A stretch of DNA of 64,000 nucleotides, from positions 248,001 to 312,000 of the forward strand of contig ML996693.1 in NCBI GenBank assembly GCA_010356995.1, read 5' to 3'. A model generated the notes under the pieces. The model saw nothing but the letters and a program-made list of their open reading frames with translations. It had not been told where the DNA came from and did no database searches. This document shows positions 34,264 to 46,935 of this stretch, in pieces; within the stretch, counting starts at the first letter, position 1; every line of letters begins with the position of its first letter. This stretch comes from Trichodelitschia bisporula (lineage: Eukaryota > Ascomycota > Dothideomycetes > Phaeotrichales > Phaeotrichaceae). Position numbers and translations under genes: made by a program.

Positions 34264-35279
34264 TGAAGGTTCGTGATTGTGGAAGGAGAGGGTGGTCCAC
34301 CCCGAGCGAAGGCAGTGCATGTTCGGATAGATTGACTTCCCTTGCCGAAGCTAGCCATGTAGCTGAGTGACGAAAGTCCTCGATATTGGACTGTGAACCA
34401 TGTCCATCCCTTTTGAGCGCCCCTGGAGGGGGAACGCTGTGAGCGTGATGTGGCTGTGCAGCGGGGTTTACTTTGAGGAAGAAGGCCGTTGTGGGTTTAG
34501 TGTGGGGTGATGGAGCTAGACCAGGGGAAATGCATTGTCGATGATTGACGAGGCCAGATGTTCGGCCCTACGGGTATCTTAGAACTTGGGGTGCTTTGGA
34601 AATGAAATTGGTGATGATCCCCTTGTCGTCAGATTTCCTCACATGAGAGGCGATACGCATAGGATGTGCCCAACTTGTGATGCCTGCACTTGCATTATCT
34701 CTCAGTATCAGAGTGTGGGTCGCAGAATGGTTTTGCAAGCTCGTTGCGGCTAATAATAGCGGGGTGGGTTGCATGGCCCCCGTAACTTTAGGGTGTACAC
34801 AGTAGGCTGGGCCGCCGGATGGGGGGCCCCAGGGCGCGATGGGCTCCTGTCCCTGCGTGGATTGGGGGAAGCCGGCGTTGACCTTTCGCCAATCAGTGGT
34901 GCTGCGGCTGAGCAAACCACAAGTTGAAGCCACCGGGCTTGAACGAGCACGTCTGCCAGATACCTCTACGATCTTAGGCCTGCGAAACACCATCCTTTCC
35001 CCAACGCGACACCTCCGACCTGCCTATGCAAACCTACAGTCTTTGACCATATCCTTCCGCAACATCTTTGTCGCCTACAAAATACTTACCAGAACCCTAG
35101 AGAAGCCTGTCGCCTCTTCTCCAAAGTTACGCCACTCCTTCGTCCGACATTATCGCGATACCCCCCTCCCCCTCGTCTGACAGGTGTTCAACGCGCAAAG
35201 CTGCCCACGAATCCGGACCGTCACAACAAATGCCGGTACAACTGCACATCTGGAGAGCTGGAGGTCGGTGATTTGCTCA
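34264..35279. other. intergenic, CCH1 promoter and leader
   Basis: A 1-kb gap between two plus-strand genes. It holds the CCH1 promoter and leader. A CAG acceptor-like site at about 35181-35183 could mean a 5' UTR intron; nothing else seen. Confidence 0.5.
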
Positions 35280-38200
35280 ATGGAGTTCAATGACCCGCAC
35301 AACCGTCGAAACAGCTCCCCGCCCCAATCGATCCCTCTACAAGACCTCTCCCGAACACCTGCTGTGGATAGTGGCGGTGATGGAGAGAGCCAGGCCGGGC
35401 GCATCAGGGCACTCAGCGATAGAGGAAGAGATCTTTGGAGAAATAGGAACTCGCCTGGTCGGGGAGCTGCTGGAGGATCATATTCTCCCATTGTGGAGCG
35501 TGACGGGAGTCCCATTCGACCGCCGCGCGGGCCGCATCTGACCATTCCGCAATCATCAACCGAATATGTTGGTGGGAATGCATCGCCAACGTCCCCGGTG
35601 GATGCAGCGGGGTTTCAGCAAGCAATAGGAGGCTTTTCTGGGCTCAGTTTCGAACCAGCTTTTGACGCTCCTTCCTTCCCGGCCCATGCCCGCAATACCG
35701 ATTTCCTTTCAACAACACACCCTTCGGACTCCGACTCCATCGTTGAACCAGAAGAGCCTGGGCAGTTCTCTCCAAATACATCGTCCGACCGCATACTGCT
35801 GACAGATCCCACCCATCTCCAGCCCATCAGCGGAGCTCATTACTCCGATAATCGAGGGAGCCGGTCTCGAAGCGTACACTTCACCGCAACCCCACTGGCT
35901 TCGCGCGCAAGATTGGGGGATGACTTGGCCCAAGCAGAATCCGGCTTGCAGGTGCCAGGCGGCGACATGCGGCGACGTTCGTCATCACGGTCGCTTTCCC
36001 CCAGTGCCGCTGGCGCAACTCTGCAAAGGGCTGGAACCATAATGCGGAACATGTCACAACGTATCGTCAATCTCAGCAATGAAACGGACGTCGTGGAGAA
36101 GACCATCAAGCGCAAGACATCTCAGAGGCAATCTGGGCAAGATGGATCGACCTCGCCGGGAGGACTCCCTACCATTGATGGAGCCGAGTCGCAGGATAAC
36201 ATAGCTCCGGAAAAGCCGCCCTCAGTCCAGGCCGCGGCACTCCCAAGGCGCCCATCGAAACTCACGAAGCAGACGAATCCTTTAAAAGGGAAGTCCTTGG
36301 GCATCTTCCCGCCGGACAATCCGATTCGTATGCGACTGTGCGAAGTGTTGGTCCATCCAATTACAGAACCCCTCATATTCGTCTTGATAGTCATACAGAC
36401 CATTTTGCTGTCGGTGGACTCGAGCCGACCTGTCAAATACAGCAGCCCAGATAAGCATTGGAATGGAAGTATTCTTGACTGGTGTCTGTTTGCGCTGTTC
36501 TGTATCTACACGGTCGAGATCATCTCTAGGAGCATCGTTTCGGGCTTTCTCATTAACCCGACCGAGTACAGCACTATCAACAGACAAGTGGGGCTCGGGC
36601 AGGCTGTCAAAGCCAAAGTTAGCGACCTTTTTGGAAACCCTCAGAGTCGACCCCCACCTTCGCTAGATGCGGACTTTCATGGACCGCAGCAGCCTTCACT
36701 TCTTCGGGCGTTCACTACGAATATGGCCGCCGACCAGCAAGTCATGGACTCGAGGCAGCAGCAGCGTATACGGCTGGCGCATCGAGCGTTTCTTCGGCAC
36801 TCTTTTAACCGGCTAGACTTCGTTGCCGTCACCTCGTACTGGATCAGTTTTACTCTCGCCATATTCAACACGGAGAGCGAAAAGCATCTTTACGTTTTCC
36901 GGATGTTGAGCTGTCTCCGAATCCTCCGCCTCCTTTATCTGACGAGTGGTACCACCGTCATCTTGCGAAGCTTGAAGAAAGCTGCCCCGCTGTTGACGAA
37001 TGTTGCCTTTCTCATCGGCTTCTTTTGGCTTTTATTCGGCATCATCGGGCTACAGAGCTTCAAATCCAGCTTAAGACGCACGTGCGTGTGGACGAACCCG
37101 GCTGATCCATCAGACACCTACACGGCGAACTTACAGTTTTGCGGTGGATGGATGGACCAGAATAGGAAACCACAGCCGTGGTTGCAGCCAGACGGGACGA
37201 CTCCTGGAGCCGCCAACCACAAGGGGTATCTCTGCCCAGTCAACTCCAAGTGTATTGAAAGTCAGAACCCGTACAATGGCTCTGTCAGCTTCGACAACAT
37301 CTTCCAGTCTTTGGAACTCGTTTTTGTCATCATGTCATCGAATACCTTCTCTGACATTATGTACTACTTGACAAATAGCGATTACCTTGCCGCAGCGATC
37401 TTTTTCGCCTTTGGCATTGTAATCCTCTTTTTCTGGCTGGTCAATCTCCTTATTGCCGTCATTACGTCGTCGTTTCAGGTCATCCGAGATGAGAGCGAAG
37501 CCAGTGCCTTCACCGGTGAGGGCCGTGACGGCGAAGCGGACAATCCAGAAAATCGAGCACAAGGTGCCGAGACGCGACGAAAAGTCAGTACCCTAAAGAA
37601 GATGTACGACAAAACGAAGTGGCTGTGGGTATGCATCATTGTCTACGGCGTTCTCGTGCAGGGCTTGCGGAGTGCGAGTATGGGCTCTGCGCGAGCAAGA
37701 TTTATCGACGGATCAGAAATAGTTGTGACACTCGCCCTGGACGTCGAGATTGTCCTCCGGTTTGTAACCGATTGGCGACACTTCGTTCACGACAAGCGTA
37801 ATCTCTTCGATACTGGACTTGCTATCATCACCAGCGTCATCCAGATCCCATCGATACGCCACTCCGGACAGCCTTACGCCTGGCTCACGTTGTTCCAGGT
37901 GCTCCGGATATACCGGGTCGTTTTGGCAGTTCCCATGACGCGAGACCTTATCATGACAGTTTTGGGGAATTTCACTGGTCTCCTGAACTTGATATTATTC
38001 GTGTTTCTACTCACCTTCCTCGCGGCAATTCTGGCTGCTCAGATGTTCAGAGGCACTCTTCCTCAACAGAACTCGAGTGGCGAAACCATAAACGTCACCT
38101 TTAACAATTTGTGGAATGCCTTTCTCGGAATGTACCAGATCTTCTCCAGTGAGAATTGGACGACTCCTTTGTATAACGTGACGAATTACGACGTCCTTTT

Positions 38201-41200
38201 CAACACTGCGTGGATGGGAGCAGCCTTCTTCATTCTGTGGTTCATCCTGGCAAACTTCATTGTCCTGAACATGTTCATTGCTGTCATCCAGGAGAACTTT
38301 GACATCTCGGAGGATGAAAAGCGTCTACAGCAAGTTAAGGCCTTCTTGGAACAAAAGGAGCTTGGGGGAAGCAACCACGGCAACCTCTCTCTGTCCACCA
38401 TTTTTAAGTTCAGTCTTGCCAGCGGTCGGAAACGGGACCCACTCGCATTCGGATCCGCCACCACCGAAATGTTGTTGAAGGACGCAGTCGTCAAGGACTT
38501 TCTTGACCAGCAAGACGAACCCACGCCGTTTTCAAGCCCCCATATGGATGAGGATACCCAGCCCATACTTCGCCCAGCACCAACGGCCGTAGTGGGAAGT
38601 GGCACAATCTCATCTTGGTGGGGCTCATTGATGAGCCGTGTCTGGCACACCGAACCGAATCCATTTTACTCGCGTCTCGAATTCTCTCGGGCATATGAGG
38701 ACTTGGACCCGCGGCAGATGGCCAAGGAAGTCATGTCGGCTCGCGAAAGGCGGAAGAGAGCCCAGCGAGAGTACCTGCGCAAGCATCCTAACTACAACGT
38801 CTCACTTTACATCTTCGGCCCTCGGAATCCTATCCGTCGGTTCTGCCAACGAATCGTTGGGCCCGGCCGAGGTGGAGATCGCATCGACGGTGTTGCCCCT
38901 TCTGTGCCAATCTGGTACTCGTTTTCGGCATTCATCTACGCCTCCATCGTCGCCATGGTGCTTCTGGCGTGCATCACGACCCCTCTCTACCAGAAGGAGT
39001 ACTTTGGCAACCAGAAGTTCAGCGTGAAGAACTGGTTCGTCTTTTCCGACATGGGATTCGCCGTTCTTTTTACCATTGAAGCCTTGATTAAAGTCATTGC
39101 CGATGGGTTTTTCTTCACTCCCAATGCGTATTTCAGGGGCTCGTGGGGCTTCATTGATGGTGTAGTGTTGATAACGCTCTGGATCAATGTTGCGGCAGCA
39201 CTCTACAGCGAAGGCCAGGTCTCCCGCGCGGTTGGTGCCTTCAAAGCGCTAAGAGCACTCCGTCTCTTGAACGTCAGCGATAGCGCGCGGAACAACTTCC
39301 ACGCTGTCATCGTGCGCGGAGGGATCAAAGTCATGTCTGCAGCATTTGTATCGATCAGCTTGCTGATCCCCTTCGCCATCTATGGACTGAACCTGTTCGT
39401 CGGTAAGCTGGTGTCTTGCAACGATGGTGGTAACACGGCAGCTTCCGGCTTCACGGTTGGGATAACGGACCTCAACGACTGTGTGGGCGAGTACGTCACG
39501 AACAGCAACCCCTCGAACTGGAACATCCTCGCGCCTAGAGTGGCCTCGAATCCCTACTACTCCTTCGACAACTTTGGAGGCTCGCTGTTCATCCTCTTCC
39601 AGGTTGTCTCTCAAGAGGGCTGGATCGATGTCATGTGGAATACCATCAGCATCACCGGGGTCTTCAAGCAGCCGCAGCCATTCTCCTCATACGGCAACGC
39701 TATATTCTTCGTCGTCTTCAACTTGTTGGGCGCCGTCTTCGTGCTGACGTTGTTCGTGTCTGTCTTCATGCGGAACTACACCGAACAAACGGGTGTGGCC
39801 TTTTTGACCTCCGATCAGCGTTCGTGGCTTGAACTGCGCAAGCTACTGCGTCAAATATCCCCGTCAAAGCGCCCACTACCAAACTCAAAGCGAGGAGAAT
39901 GGAAAGAGTGGTGCTACAAGCGTGCCGTGAAAAAGACCGGTCGGTGGCAGCGATTTGTCACGGCAGTTCTTGTCTGCCATCTTATCCTGCTTTGTGTGGA
40001 GTTTTATCCCTCCAAAGATTGGTGGGACAGGACTCGCGGTACGTTTTTCTTTCTGGCTAGATGTTTGCTTGCTGATATGGTTTAGATTCGATGTTCTTCG
40101 CCTTCATACTCATCTACACTGCCAACATCGTCATTCGGATCGTCGGCTTGACGTGGGCAAGATTTAGAAAAAGCTCGTGGGACATCTACTCTCTGATATC
40201 CGTCTCGGCCGCCTTCACAGCGACGATTCTGGTGCTCGCTCAGCCTAAATCCTGGGTTATTGTTAGACTGCATAAGCTCGCGCTCGTCTCCATCGCCCTG
40301 CTCCTCATCCCCCGCAATAACCAGCTTGATCAACTATTCAAAACGGCAGCGGCCAGTTTGCCACTGATTCTGAATCTGTTGGCAACATGGTTTGTCTTGT
40401 TCCTCACGTTCGCCATCGCCCTGACCCAGACGTTTGGGCTCACCAAATTCAACCACAACGAATCGGGCAATATCAACTTTCGTAACGTGCCGAAGACGCT
40501 GATCCTGCTCTTCCGCACGAGTGTTGGCGAAGGCTGGAACCAGATCATGGAAGACTTTGCCACCATGCGGCCCCCTTATTGCACCGTCAGTTCGCTGCCA
40601 TTCGACAGTGACTGTGGCAGCGCTGAGTGGGCGCGGACACTTTTCATCGCTTGGAACATTCTCAGCATGTACATCTTCGTCAATTTGTTCGTGTCGCTCA
40701 TCTATGAGAGCTTCAGTTACGTGTATCAGCGTAGCAGTGGGCTGTCGGTCATCAGTCGCGAGGAGATTCGTCGGTTCAAGCAGGCGTGGGCAGAGTTTGA
40801 CCCCCATGGCACGGGCTACATCTCAAAGGAGGCGTTCCCTCGCTTACTTGGGGTACGTATCGACGCTTATCTGCGGTTTTCAATATGCTGACAATGGACT
40901 AGGAACTTTCAGGCGTTTTCGAGATGCGCATCTACGACGGCGACTGGTCGGTGGCACGCCTGATTGAAGACTGTAGCCGACCGCGTCGGGAGTCCGGTCT
41001 CCCGGTTGAGGACGGCCATGAACCGCGGGAGATTGACCTCAAGAAACTCAATCGCCGGCTTGCCGAACTGCCTGTCAAGGAGATCCAGAAGCGACGGCAT
41101 CGGATGAACAAATTCTACGAAGAAGTGCTTGTGTCCAGCGATCCCGACCGCGGCATTTCCTTCACGTCGCTCCTCATGATCCTGGCCCACTACAAGGTCA

Positions 41201-41871
41201 TCAACGACAACCGGAGTTTACGGTACGTTTATCGATGGCATATCCTTGATAACACAGCTGACCATGTCCGCAGTCTTCACGAATTCCTCCGTCGTCGAGC
41301 CCGCCTCCAACGCGTAGACGAGGCCGTCCGCCGCAACGTCGTCATCGGCTTCTTCGACACAGTCTACTGGTCCCGGCGCTTCCGGCACCACATGGAGCGC
41401 AAGCACGCCGGCCACATGACGGCCATCCCGCAATTCACCGTCCCGGAGATCTTCGTTGATGGCGAAGACGACGGCCCGGAGAACGAGCCGAACGCGGCGC
41501 GACACTCTCACTTTTCGGGCCTGGGTCCGTCGTCGCCTGGCCCATCGTCTATTGTGTCGTCGCCGCGCACGGGTGTTATGACGCCGCCTAATGGGCCTTC
41601 CGGGGCGACGACGCCGGCAGGTGGGAGCCCGACGCGCCTACGGCGGAATACAACACTAGACGATGTGGATGATAATTGGCAGCTTGCGGCGGCGATTAGT
41701 CGGCCTGTTAGCCCGTTGAACGCGCCTGAGCACGAGGGCGGGGGGCGGAGTCGGGCGGAGAGCAGTGTGAGTGCGCAGGATGTACTCGAGGTGCTGGACA
41801 ACTCGGTGTGGGGCGAGAGTATCCGGAAGAGCTTCAGCACGCGGAGGGGGGAAGGGAGCGGGGGACGATGA
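35280..41871 (+). CDS. CCH1: high-affinity calcium channel Cch1
   Basis: Pore subunit of the plasma-membrane calcium influx channel that works with Mid1. Exons are 35280-40038, 40086-40852, 40903-41222 and 41274-41871; introns are 47, 50 and 51 nt; 2147 residues. Four six-helix domains start near residues 350, 780, 1210 and 1560. Pore-loop residues at the selectivity site are Asn688 (VIMSSNTFSDI), Glu958 (FSSENWTTPL), Glu1446 (VSQEGWIDV) and Glu1735 (VGEGWNQI), the N-E-E-E set described for fungal Cch1. A degenerate EF-hand-like stretch, FDPHGTGYISKEAFPRLLG, sits near 1815. The N-terminal 350 residues are Ser/Pro-rich and disordered; the C-terminal tail after about 2000 is too. The ATG at 35280 is used because upstream in-frame sequence has no ATG. 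Confidence 0.96.
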
Positions 41872-42823
41872 AAAGCGGGACGCGGGATGGATATCTAGAG
41901 GGACATGGAGTTTTGATGGGATCACGGTTGGCACGTTAACGGCATTTTCTTTGACTTTAATCGCCTCCTGCAGAGCGGCATATGTCGTGAGGGGCCTTTT
42001 GTGGTACGGCATCTTTGGGCATAGGTCATGTGGATTTCGGTCGGGGAGTGGGGCAGGGACTAGGTTTCCTATGTACGAACTGGGAGGGCGGCGTTTGGCG
42101 ATAGCGTTTCGTCGTTATCGCTGCAGGAGACGATGGGATCCCGAGCTGTGGCTCGTGTCAGTCGGCTTAGCTCTTTTGCGGGAAGGCACAGGGACTTTAC
42201 GGTCATGAGACGGTGGGGCAGTTGGGGTGTATGCGATGGAAAGGAGCTTGAGCGGCGAAGCATTGCAGGCGTTTTTTTTTTCCTTGTTGATAAATTTAGC
42301 GACTGGTGATGTGTGGGGAGCTATTAGGGCCTCCTTCGCGATTAGACTAGATGGAAGGACAGGTGCCCTTATCACTTAGTGCGTGATGCTTTGCTTGCTA
42401 CGGTATATTGTTATATGGTTCGAGCATCATACGACACGTACACAGGACATGAGAAATTTTCTTCCTAGCATGCCTTCAACTCTTCATCAATTTGGTGAGG
42501 TCCTCAATCGACGATATCGCGAATGGCTAAGCCGTTGCTAAATCGCTTGGTATCTACCGTACCTGCCGCGGGTCTGACTAGCAGCTCGGCTGCCGACTCG
42601 ATACTCTGCAGGTACAAGCTCATCATTCCAGATGTTGGAGTAGATGGGAGAGTTAGGCTCGCGATTGGGGTAGCGAGGCTGGCGTGCTGCTTGCAGCAGA
42701 AACAATAGTTCAGCGTACCTGCATGCGGCCGCTGCATGGGATGCATGGGATCTTCGTATCGGCATGGCAGGTTGTTCTAGAAGGCTACCGGATGGCGCGA
42801 AGCGTCGTTTCAACGGTCACGGT

Positions 42824-42834
42824 GGGGGGGGGGG
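42824..42834 (+). repeat. poly-G run (11 G)
   Basis: An unbroken run of 11 G in the gap after CCH1. Confidence 0.9.
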
Positions 42835-45047
42835 CTGGGGCATGAGGGTCTCGACGGTTTTGTGCCTGATCTCCTGCCGGCTTTGGATATTTTTCTGCAG
42901 GATGGAGATTTGGAGAGACTGGCACGGCTGGAAATGTAGGGCTTGCATACTGGAGGGAGGACGGCAGGGCGGGGTAAGGTTGTGGTTCGCGGGTTTTTTG
43001 AGGGTGGTTTGAGAAAGAGAATGGGCGGGCGGGGGGCGTTTGAGGCAGAGGAAGAGGCGTTTTTGGGGTCGGGGATTTTTCGAGGAAGTGTATGAATGTA
43101 GGTTTGCCTGGGAAGGGCATTGGGTTGAAGGAGAGGGAGGATTGGAGGGTGAATTGATGGCCAGATTGCTGGCTACTCGGTCGACATTCCTTCAATCAAG
43201 AGATTCATGGCAACCCTTACTGCGGATCATTAACTCGACGAATTCGGGATTCCGGAAACGGTCTACGGAGGAGGGAGGTATTTTGGGAAGCATTACTTTG
43301 GGAGGAATGTTAGAGTGTTCGTCGATTGGGGCAACGTGACGGGATTGCGGGTGCCTGATTCCACATATTCTCTTTCGCTTCAACATCGCGAGAGTGGCCT
43401 CGCCTGGAGAGTACCGCACGGTACGTACCAGAAGTCGGCACCGGCCTGAGGGATCGAAGGATGTGGAGGATGGATAGGATATTGGGTATGGGATGCCGCC
43501 TCTCTTCTCTAGAGTCTTGGTGTTCTGGAGCTGGCTTAGAGTACATGCAATGCAATGCACGGCATGACAGATGTGTCTAACGATATTCGCTTGGTGCTTC
43601 TAAACCCCAACATCAGACGCCGCGGCCGTCGTCTCACCCTAGGCTCTGAAACGCCTCAGCGTCAGTGACGCGATGGCCGTGGCTGGCCCGCCTGCAACCA
43701 CCCTTCCTCTCCTTGAGCTTCACAATCCAGGCCTCAGCGATAGATGGTTCGCTGGTCTTTAGCTGGCCGTGTACTGCATGCAGCTCTACGGCATCGCTAG
43801 GCATCGCTAGTTCTAGACATCGCTATCGCCCAGATGCGATGCCCGCCTCGGCTCCTCCAAGCATCAGGTCTAAGCTTCATCTTCCGCTCATTCTTCGCTC
43901 CACCATGACCTTGCGTCAAAGGCCATCGCCACGGGTAACCCATCCGCAAGCATTCCACACCGCATATCGTGTACGAGGCGTCTTTCGCCCTCCGGGCCCC
44001 AGAGCTCCACCTAGCTCAGCTGGGGATAGTGGAGTACAGTATACGTCTGCGGGGCTGGCCCAAACGTCTCGCCCTTCCTGTTGCCCTGTTTCTTCTCCCC
44101 CCAAAGTGTCCCATCTTGTTCAAACACCCCAGTCCAGATTCAACAATCCCCCACCCAACAACCACCCAAACTGCCACCACCAAAGCAACCCCGGAAGCCG
44201 TCCTGCGCGACCTTCCACCCGGCACGCCCAGCGATGTGACACACGCAACGGCCATGTCCGCTCCGAGATGTGCGTCTGGCTTGTGCCTCATGTGTCTCGC
44301 ACCTTGTCCACCCCTCAACCCCCCAGTCCCCTCTCCTCTCCCTCCGCATTGTCTCCAATATAAACCAGTTTCCCTTGGAACAGAGAGAAGAAAAGGAGGC
44401 GTTTGTCAATGCTTTTTGTACTTCTACTTCTCCTAGCTACAACATCCCATACTTTCATTTATTAAACACACAGATTCCCCTTCCCTCACCCCAACCAACC
44501 ACACACACCCCGACCCGTTCATCGGTCATTAATCTGGAGAATTTCGTCGAACACACACTCGTCCTCGTATCGCCCATACTGCCCTCCTTTGCATCTGCCC
44601 TCGTCATCCCACTCGTTTTGGGTTACGCACGTTGAAAGTGCCAAACCCCAATCATAGATTAACCCCATCGTTTCGGGGAGATCGTCCTCACACCGGGTCC
44701 ACCCCGTTCCACTCCCTACACCAAAACACCACCTTTACCGGTGCCCATCTCTTCATTCCCGGGCTTGCTTCAAATTGACCAACTGGCTTTCTGGTCTTTT
44801 CGCCGCACGTTGCCTTTCCGACAACCCATCAAAAACCCCCAGGCCACCTGCTCGCTTCTTCCTCCGCCTTACACCTACCTACTTCCAACACTCTCTCTTC
44901 TCTCGTTCAGCCCTTCAACAATCTTCAATTGCGAGAACAGCTGGACCTGATCCGCTTTTGTCCTTTCTCCCTCTGGACCACCTCCTCCACCATTACCACC
45001 ACGGACACTCTTAACTGAGCTGCCCACCACACACCACACCACACCCC

Positions 45048-45101
45048 ACCAACACCAACACCAACACCAACACCAACACCAACACCAACACCAACACCAA
45101 C
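45048..45101 (+). repeat. ACCAAC microsatellite, nine units
   Basis: Nine perfect tandem copies of ACCAAC ending 15 nt before the ATG of the small Ser/Pro-rich gene, so in its 5' UTR. A leader made of unpaired CAA-rich repeats can favour scanning; that effect is inference. Confidence 0.93.
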
Positions 45102-45116
45102 CAACCGCAACCCACC

Positions 45117-45521
45117 ATGCACTCCCCCTCCACCGACAGCCTCTCTTCCCTCTCCCCCTCCGGCCTCCGCCGCCTCACCACCGCCTTCCACCCCTCCCCC
45201 CCCTCAACAACAGCCCCCTTCCCCCCCCGCTCGCGGGGCTCCCATGAATTCTCACCCGACTCCCTCTTCTCCTCCTGCTCGTCCTCCAGCCTCTCGTCCA
45301 TCTTCAGCGCCACCTCTAGGCTCCGCGCCCTCATCATGCGCCACCGCAAGCCGAGCACCGTCGACCTGCGCCTCGAGGAGGAGCGCCGGTGTTTCCAGGC
45401 TGAGTTGGGTGTGCTGGAACCCAGGCCTGTGGCTGCGGGGTTGGGGATGGGGATGGGGATGGGGTATGGGGCGCCGTGCGTTATGGGGGGGATTTTTGAG
45501 GTGCTTGAGGGACGGGCTTAG
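45117..45521 (+). CDS. small Ser/Pro-rich protein of unknown function
   Basis: Single exon, 134 residues. The N-terminal half is Ser/Pro-rich (SPSTDSLSSLSPSGLRRLTT). A central basic part, SRLRALIMRHRKPSTVDLRL, is followed by EEERRCFQAELGVLEPRPVA, then Gly-Met repeats (GMGMGMGYG) and IFEVLEGRA at the end. I recall a fungal family of small unknown proteins with the EEER-F-LEPRP pattern but cannot name it. The ATG sits in a good context (CCACCATGC) directly after a long CT-rich leader and an ACCAAC repeat, which supports a real gene. Confidence 0.6.
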   Translation: MHSPSTDSLSSLSPSGLRRLTTAFHPSPPSTTAPFPPRSRGSHEFSPDSLFSSCSSSSLSSIFSATSRLRALIMRHRKPSTVDLRLEEERRCFQAELGVLEPRPVAAGLGMGMGMGYGAPCVMGGIFEVLEGRA

Positions 45522-46081
45522 GGCGCTTCTACTCGACCAGCTGAGATCCTGACTGGGACGAAAGTCTCGGCCTGGCGGCTTCGGCGGCTGGTTTTGTCTA
45601 GTTGTCTCGCCCTTGAACGGGCCTACGGCCGGATGCAAACCCGATCCGGAAGGAATTTTTCTATTGGTGTAATTCCGTTTTGAGGGGAGGGAAAGATGGG
45701 CGCGCGTGTGCTGTGCGAAGATACCTATTTCTGCTCGGGGACACTGAATTCCGGCGTAAACGGCACAGAAGTACGACCTGGGATACTGGCGTTGAATGGA
45801 ATGGGAAATACGGGGACATATTTGGTTTTCTCTCATAGGCGGGCTCGACCGGAATAGGTTGCCTTGTCCTGTCTTTTAGACGGTTAATAAGACAAAGTTC
45901 AAAAGCTGATATTTGTGCGCTGCCTGTGCTTGCAACTGTCATCTCTGTCAGCTCTTGTCAGTGGCCTGTGAGATTTGTAGTTTGGTACGATCCGCCAGTC
46001 CGCGGGTGCGAGGGAATCGAGCTCGAGGCCATTTTTTGGCGCACAAGGACTCGATGAAGTAGCCCTGTGCTACTATACCGC
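45522..46081. other. intergenic
   Basis: A 560-nt gap. Nothing recognised. Confidence 0.5.
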
Positions 46082-46525
46082 TCACCAAGCGCGAGGCGAT
46101 GTCATCTGCCTCTTGTGCGACGGTGTCGATAATCGGTAAAGGGTGAGACAGATATGCTGGGTTCGCGGACAGACACACGTCGTCCCCTTCTGGCAGATGC
46201 AGATTTGGTTGTACGGAGGGTTACGCAGAAGTGAGTGTCCGACCGCACTTTTTGATCGGAGATGGTCGGCGGGCGTTTGGCGGGCTTGGATCGGCGGCGT
46301 GGATGGGGGGGGGGGGATCAGGAGGCTGCTTGGGTGGGCGCGTAGGGTTGGACTTGTGCCGGTACTGTGCGGTACTGTAGCACTGGTGTCAACCGCGATC
46401 GTGGGAACTCGGTGGTTGAGGGATTCCTGTGGTGGTCGTCCCTGCTGACTGATCGCGGTGCGGGCGGGGGTCGCGTAGGCGCGCCCGCGACGCGCCGATG
46501 CGCCCTCGTTACTGTACCTCACCAT
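46082..46525 (-). CDS. doubtful reading frame, 147 residues, divergent from DPB4
   Basis: An open frame from ATG (MVRYSNEGASARRGRAYATP) to stop. It has a Ser/Thr/Pro-rich middle with a run of four prolines from the 46305-46316 poly-G tract, and a Cys cluster ICICQKGTTCVCPRTQHIC near the end. The Cys spacing is not a motif I can name. The frame stays open well upstream too, so the start is uncertain. Splicing could change the C-terminus. It may be a real small gene or chance. Confidence 0.35.
   Translation of the reverse strand: MVRYSNEGASARRGRAYATPARTAISQQGRPPQESLNHRVPTIAVDTSATVPHSTGTSPTLRAHPSSLLIPPPPSTPPIQARQTPADHLRSKSAVGHSLLRNPPYNQICICQKGTTCVCPRTQHICLTLYRLSTPSHKRQMTSPRAW
46305..46316 (+). 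repeat. poly-G run (12 G)
   Basis: Twelve G in a row on the plus strand. In the doubtful minus-strand frame it codes a proline run. Confidence 0.9.
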
Positions 46526-46935
46526 CTTTCCCTCGATATCTGGATTTCCTGGCGGAGATAGCGAGTAACTGCAAGGGAGAAACAAGGTGTATGTCCGGGA
46601 TCGGTTTAATTGATTAATTGTCGAGAAGGGATTGCTGGATTGGAAGTGTGGTTGGTGTTGGATTTGCGCGCGGCCGGGAGAGCGACGGACGCCACGACGA
46701 CATACGCCACAGCTACCGCGACAACTGCACATCGCGACGGCAAGTACGCCTGTAACGTTTGATACCAGGCTTCTGAGTGTGCAAAGCTCTAGGAATTGGA
46801 TCCTTCTGGCTACCCCCACAGTGAAAGCAGCATCCCCGCGTCTGTCAATATCTCTGCATACCTCTCGATACCCCTCGCTTCACCTACATCCAACACCGAC
46901 CCTCGCGACTCAATCGCGCACCCAGCACAGACACC
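46526..46935. promoter_or_regulatory. DPB4 promoter region
   Basis: A 410-nt gap upstream of DPB4, divergent with the doubtful frame. No specific site seen. Confidence 0.4.

Larger units (their letters stand above)
41872..45116. other. gene-poor stretch, 3.2 kb
   Basis: The largest gap in the window, between CCH1 and a small Ser/Pro-rich gene. The right half (about 44.1-45.1 kb) is strongly C/T-rich, fitting a long fungal promoter and leader; the left half shows an 11-nt poly-G run at 42824-42834. Open frames exist on both strands but are low-complexity without motifs. No transposon signature. Confidence 0.5.

Noticed and set aside
35184-35279. Longer N-terminus for Cch1
   Set aside because: The in-frame extension has no ATG; the first is at 35280. 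A leader intron remains possible.
42785-43195. Minus-strand frame of 136 codons
   Set aside because: Low-complexity Pro-rich reading of G-rich plus strand; no support.
43665-44363. Plus-strand frame of 232 codons
   Set aside because: Low-complexity Ser/Pro reading of C-rich DNA, no ATG in good context and no motif.
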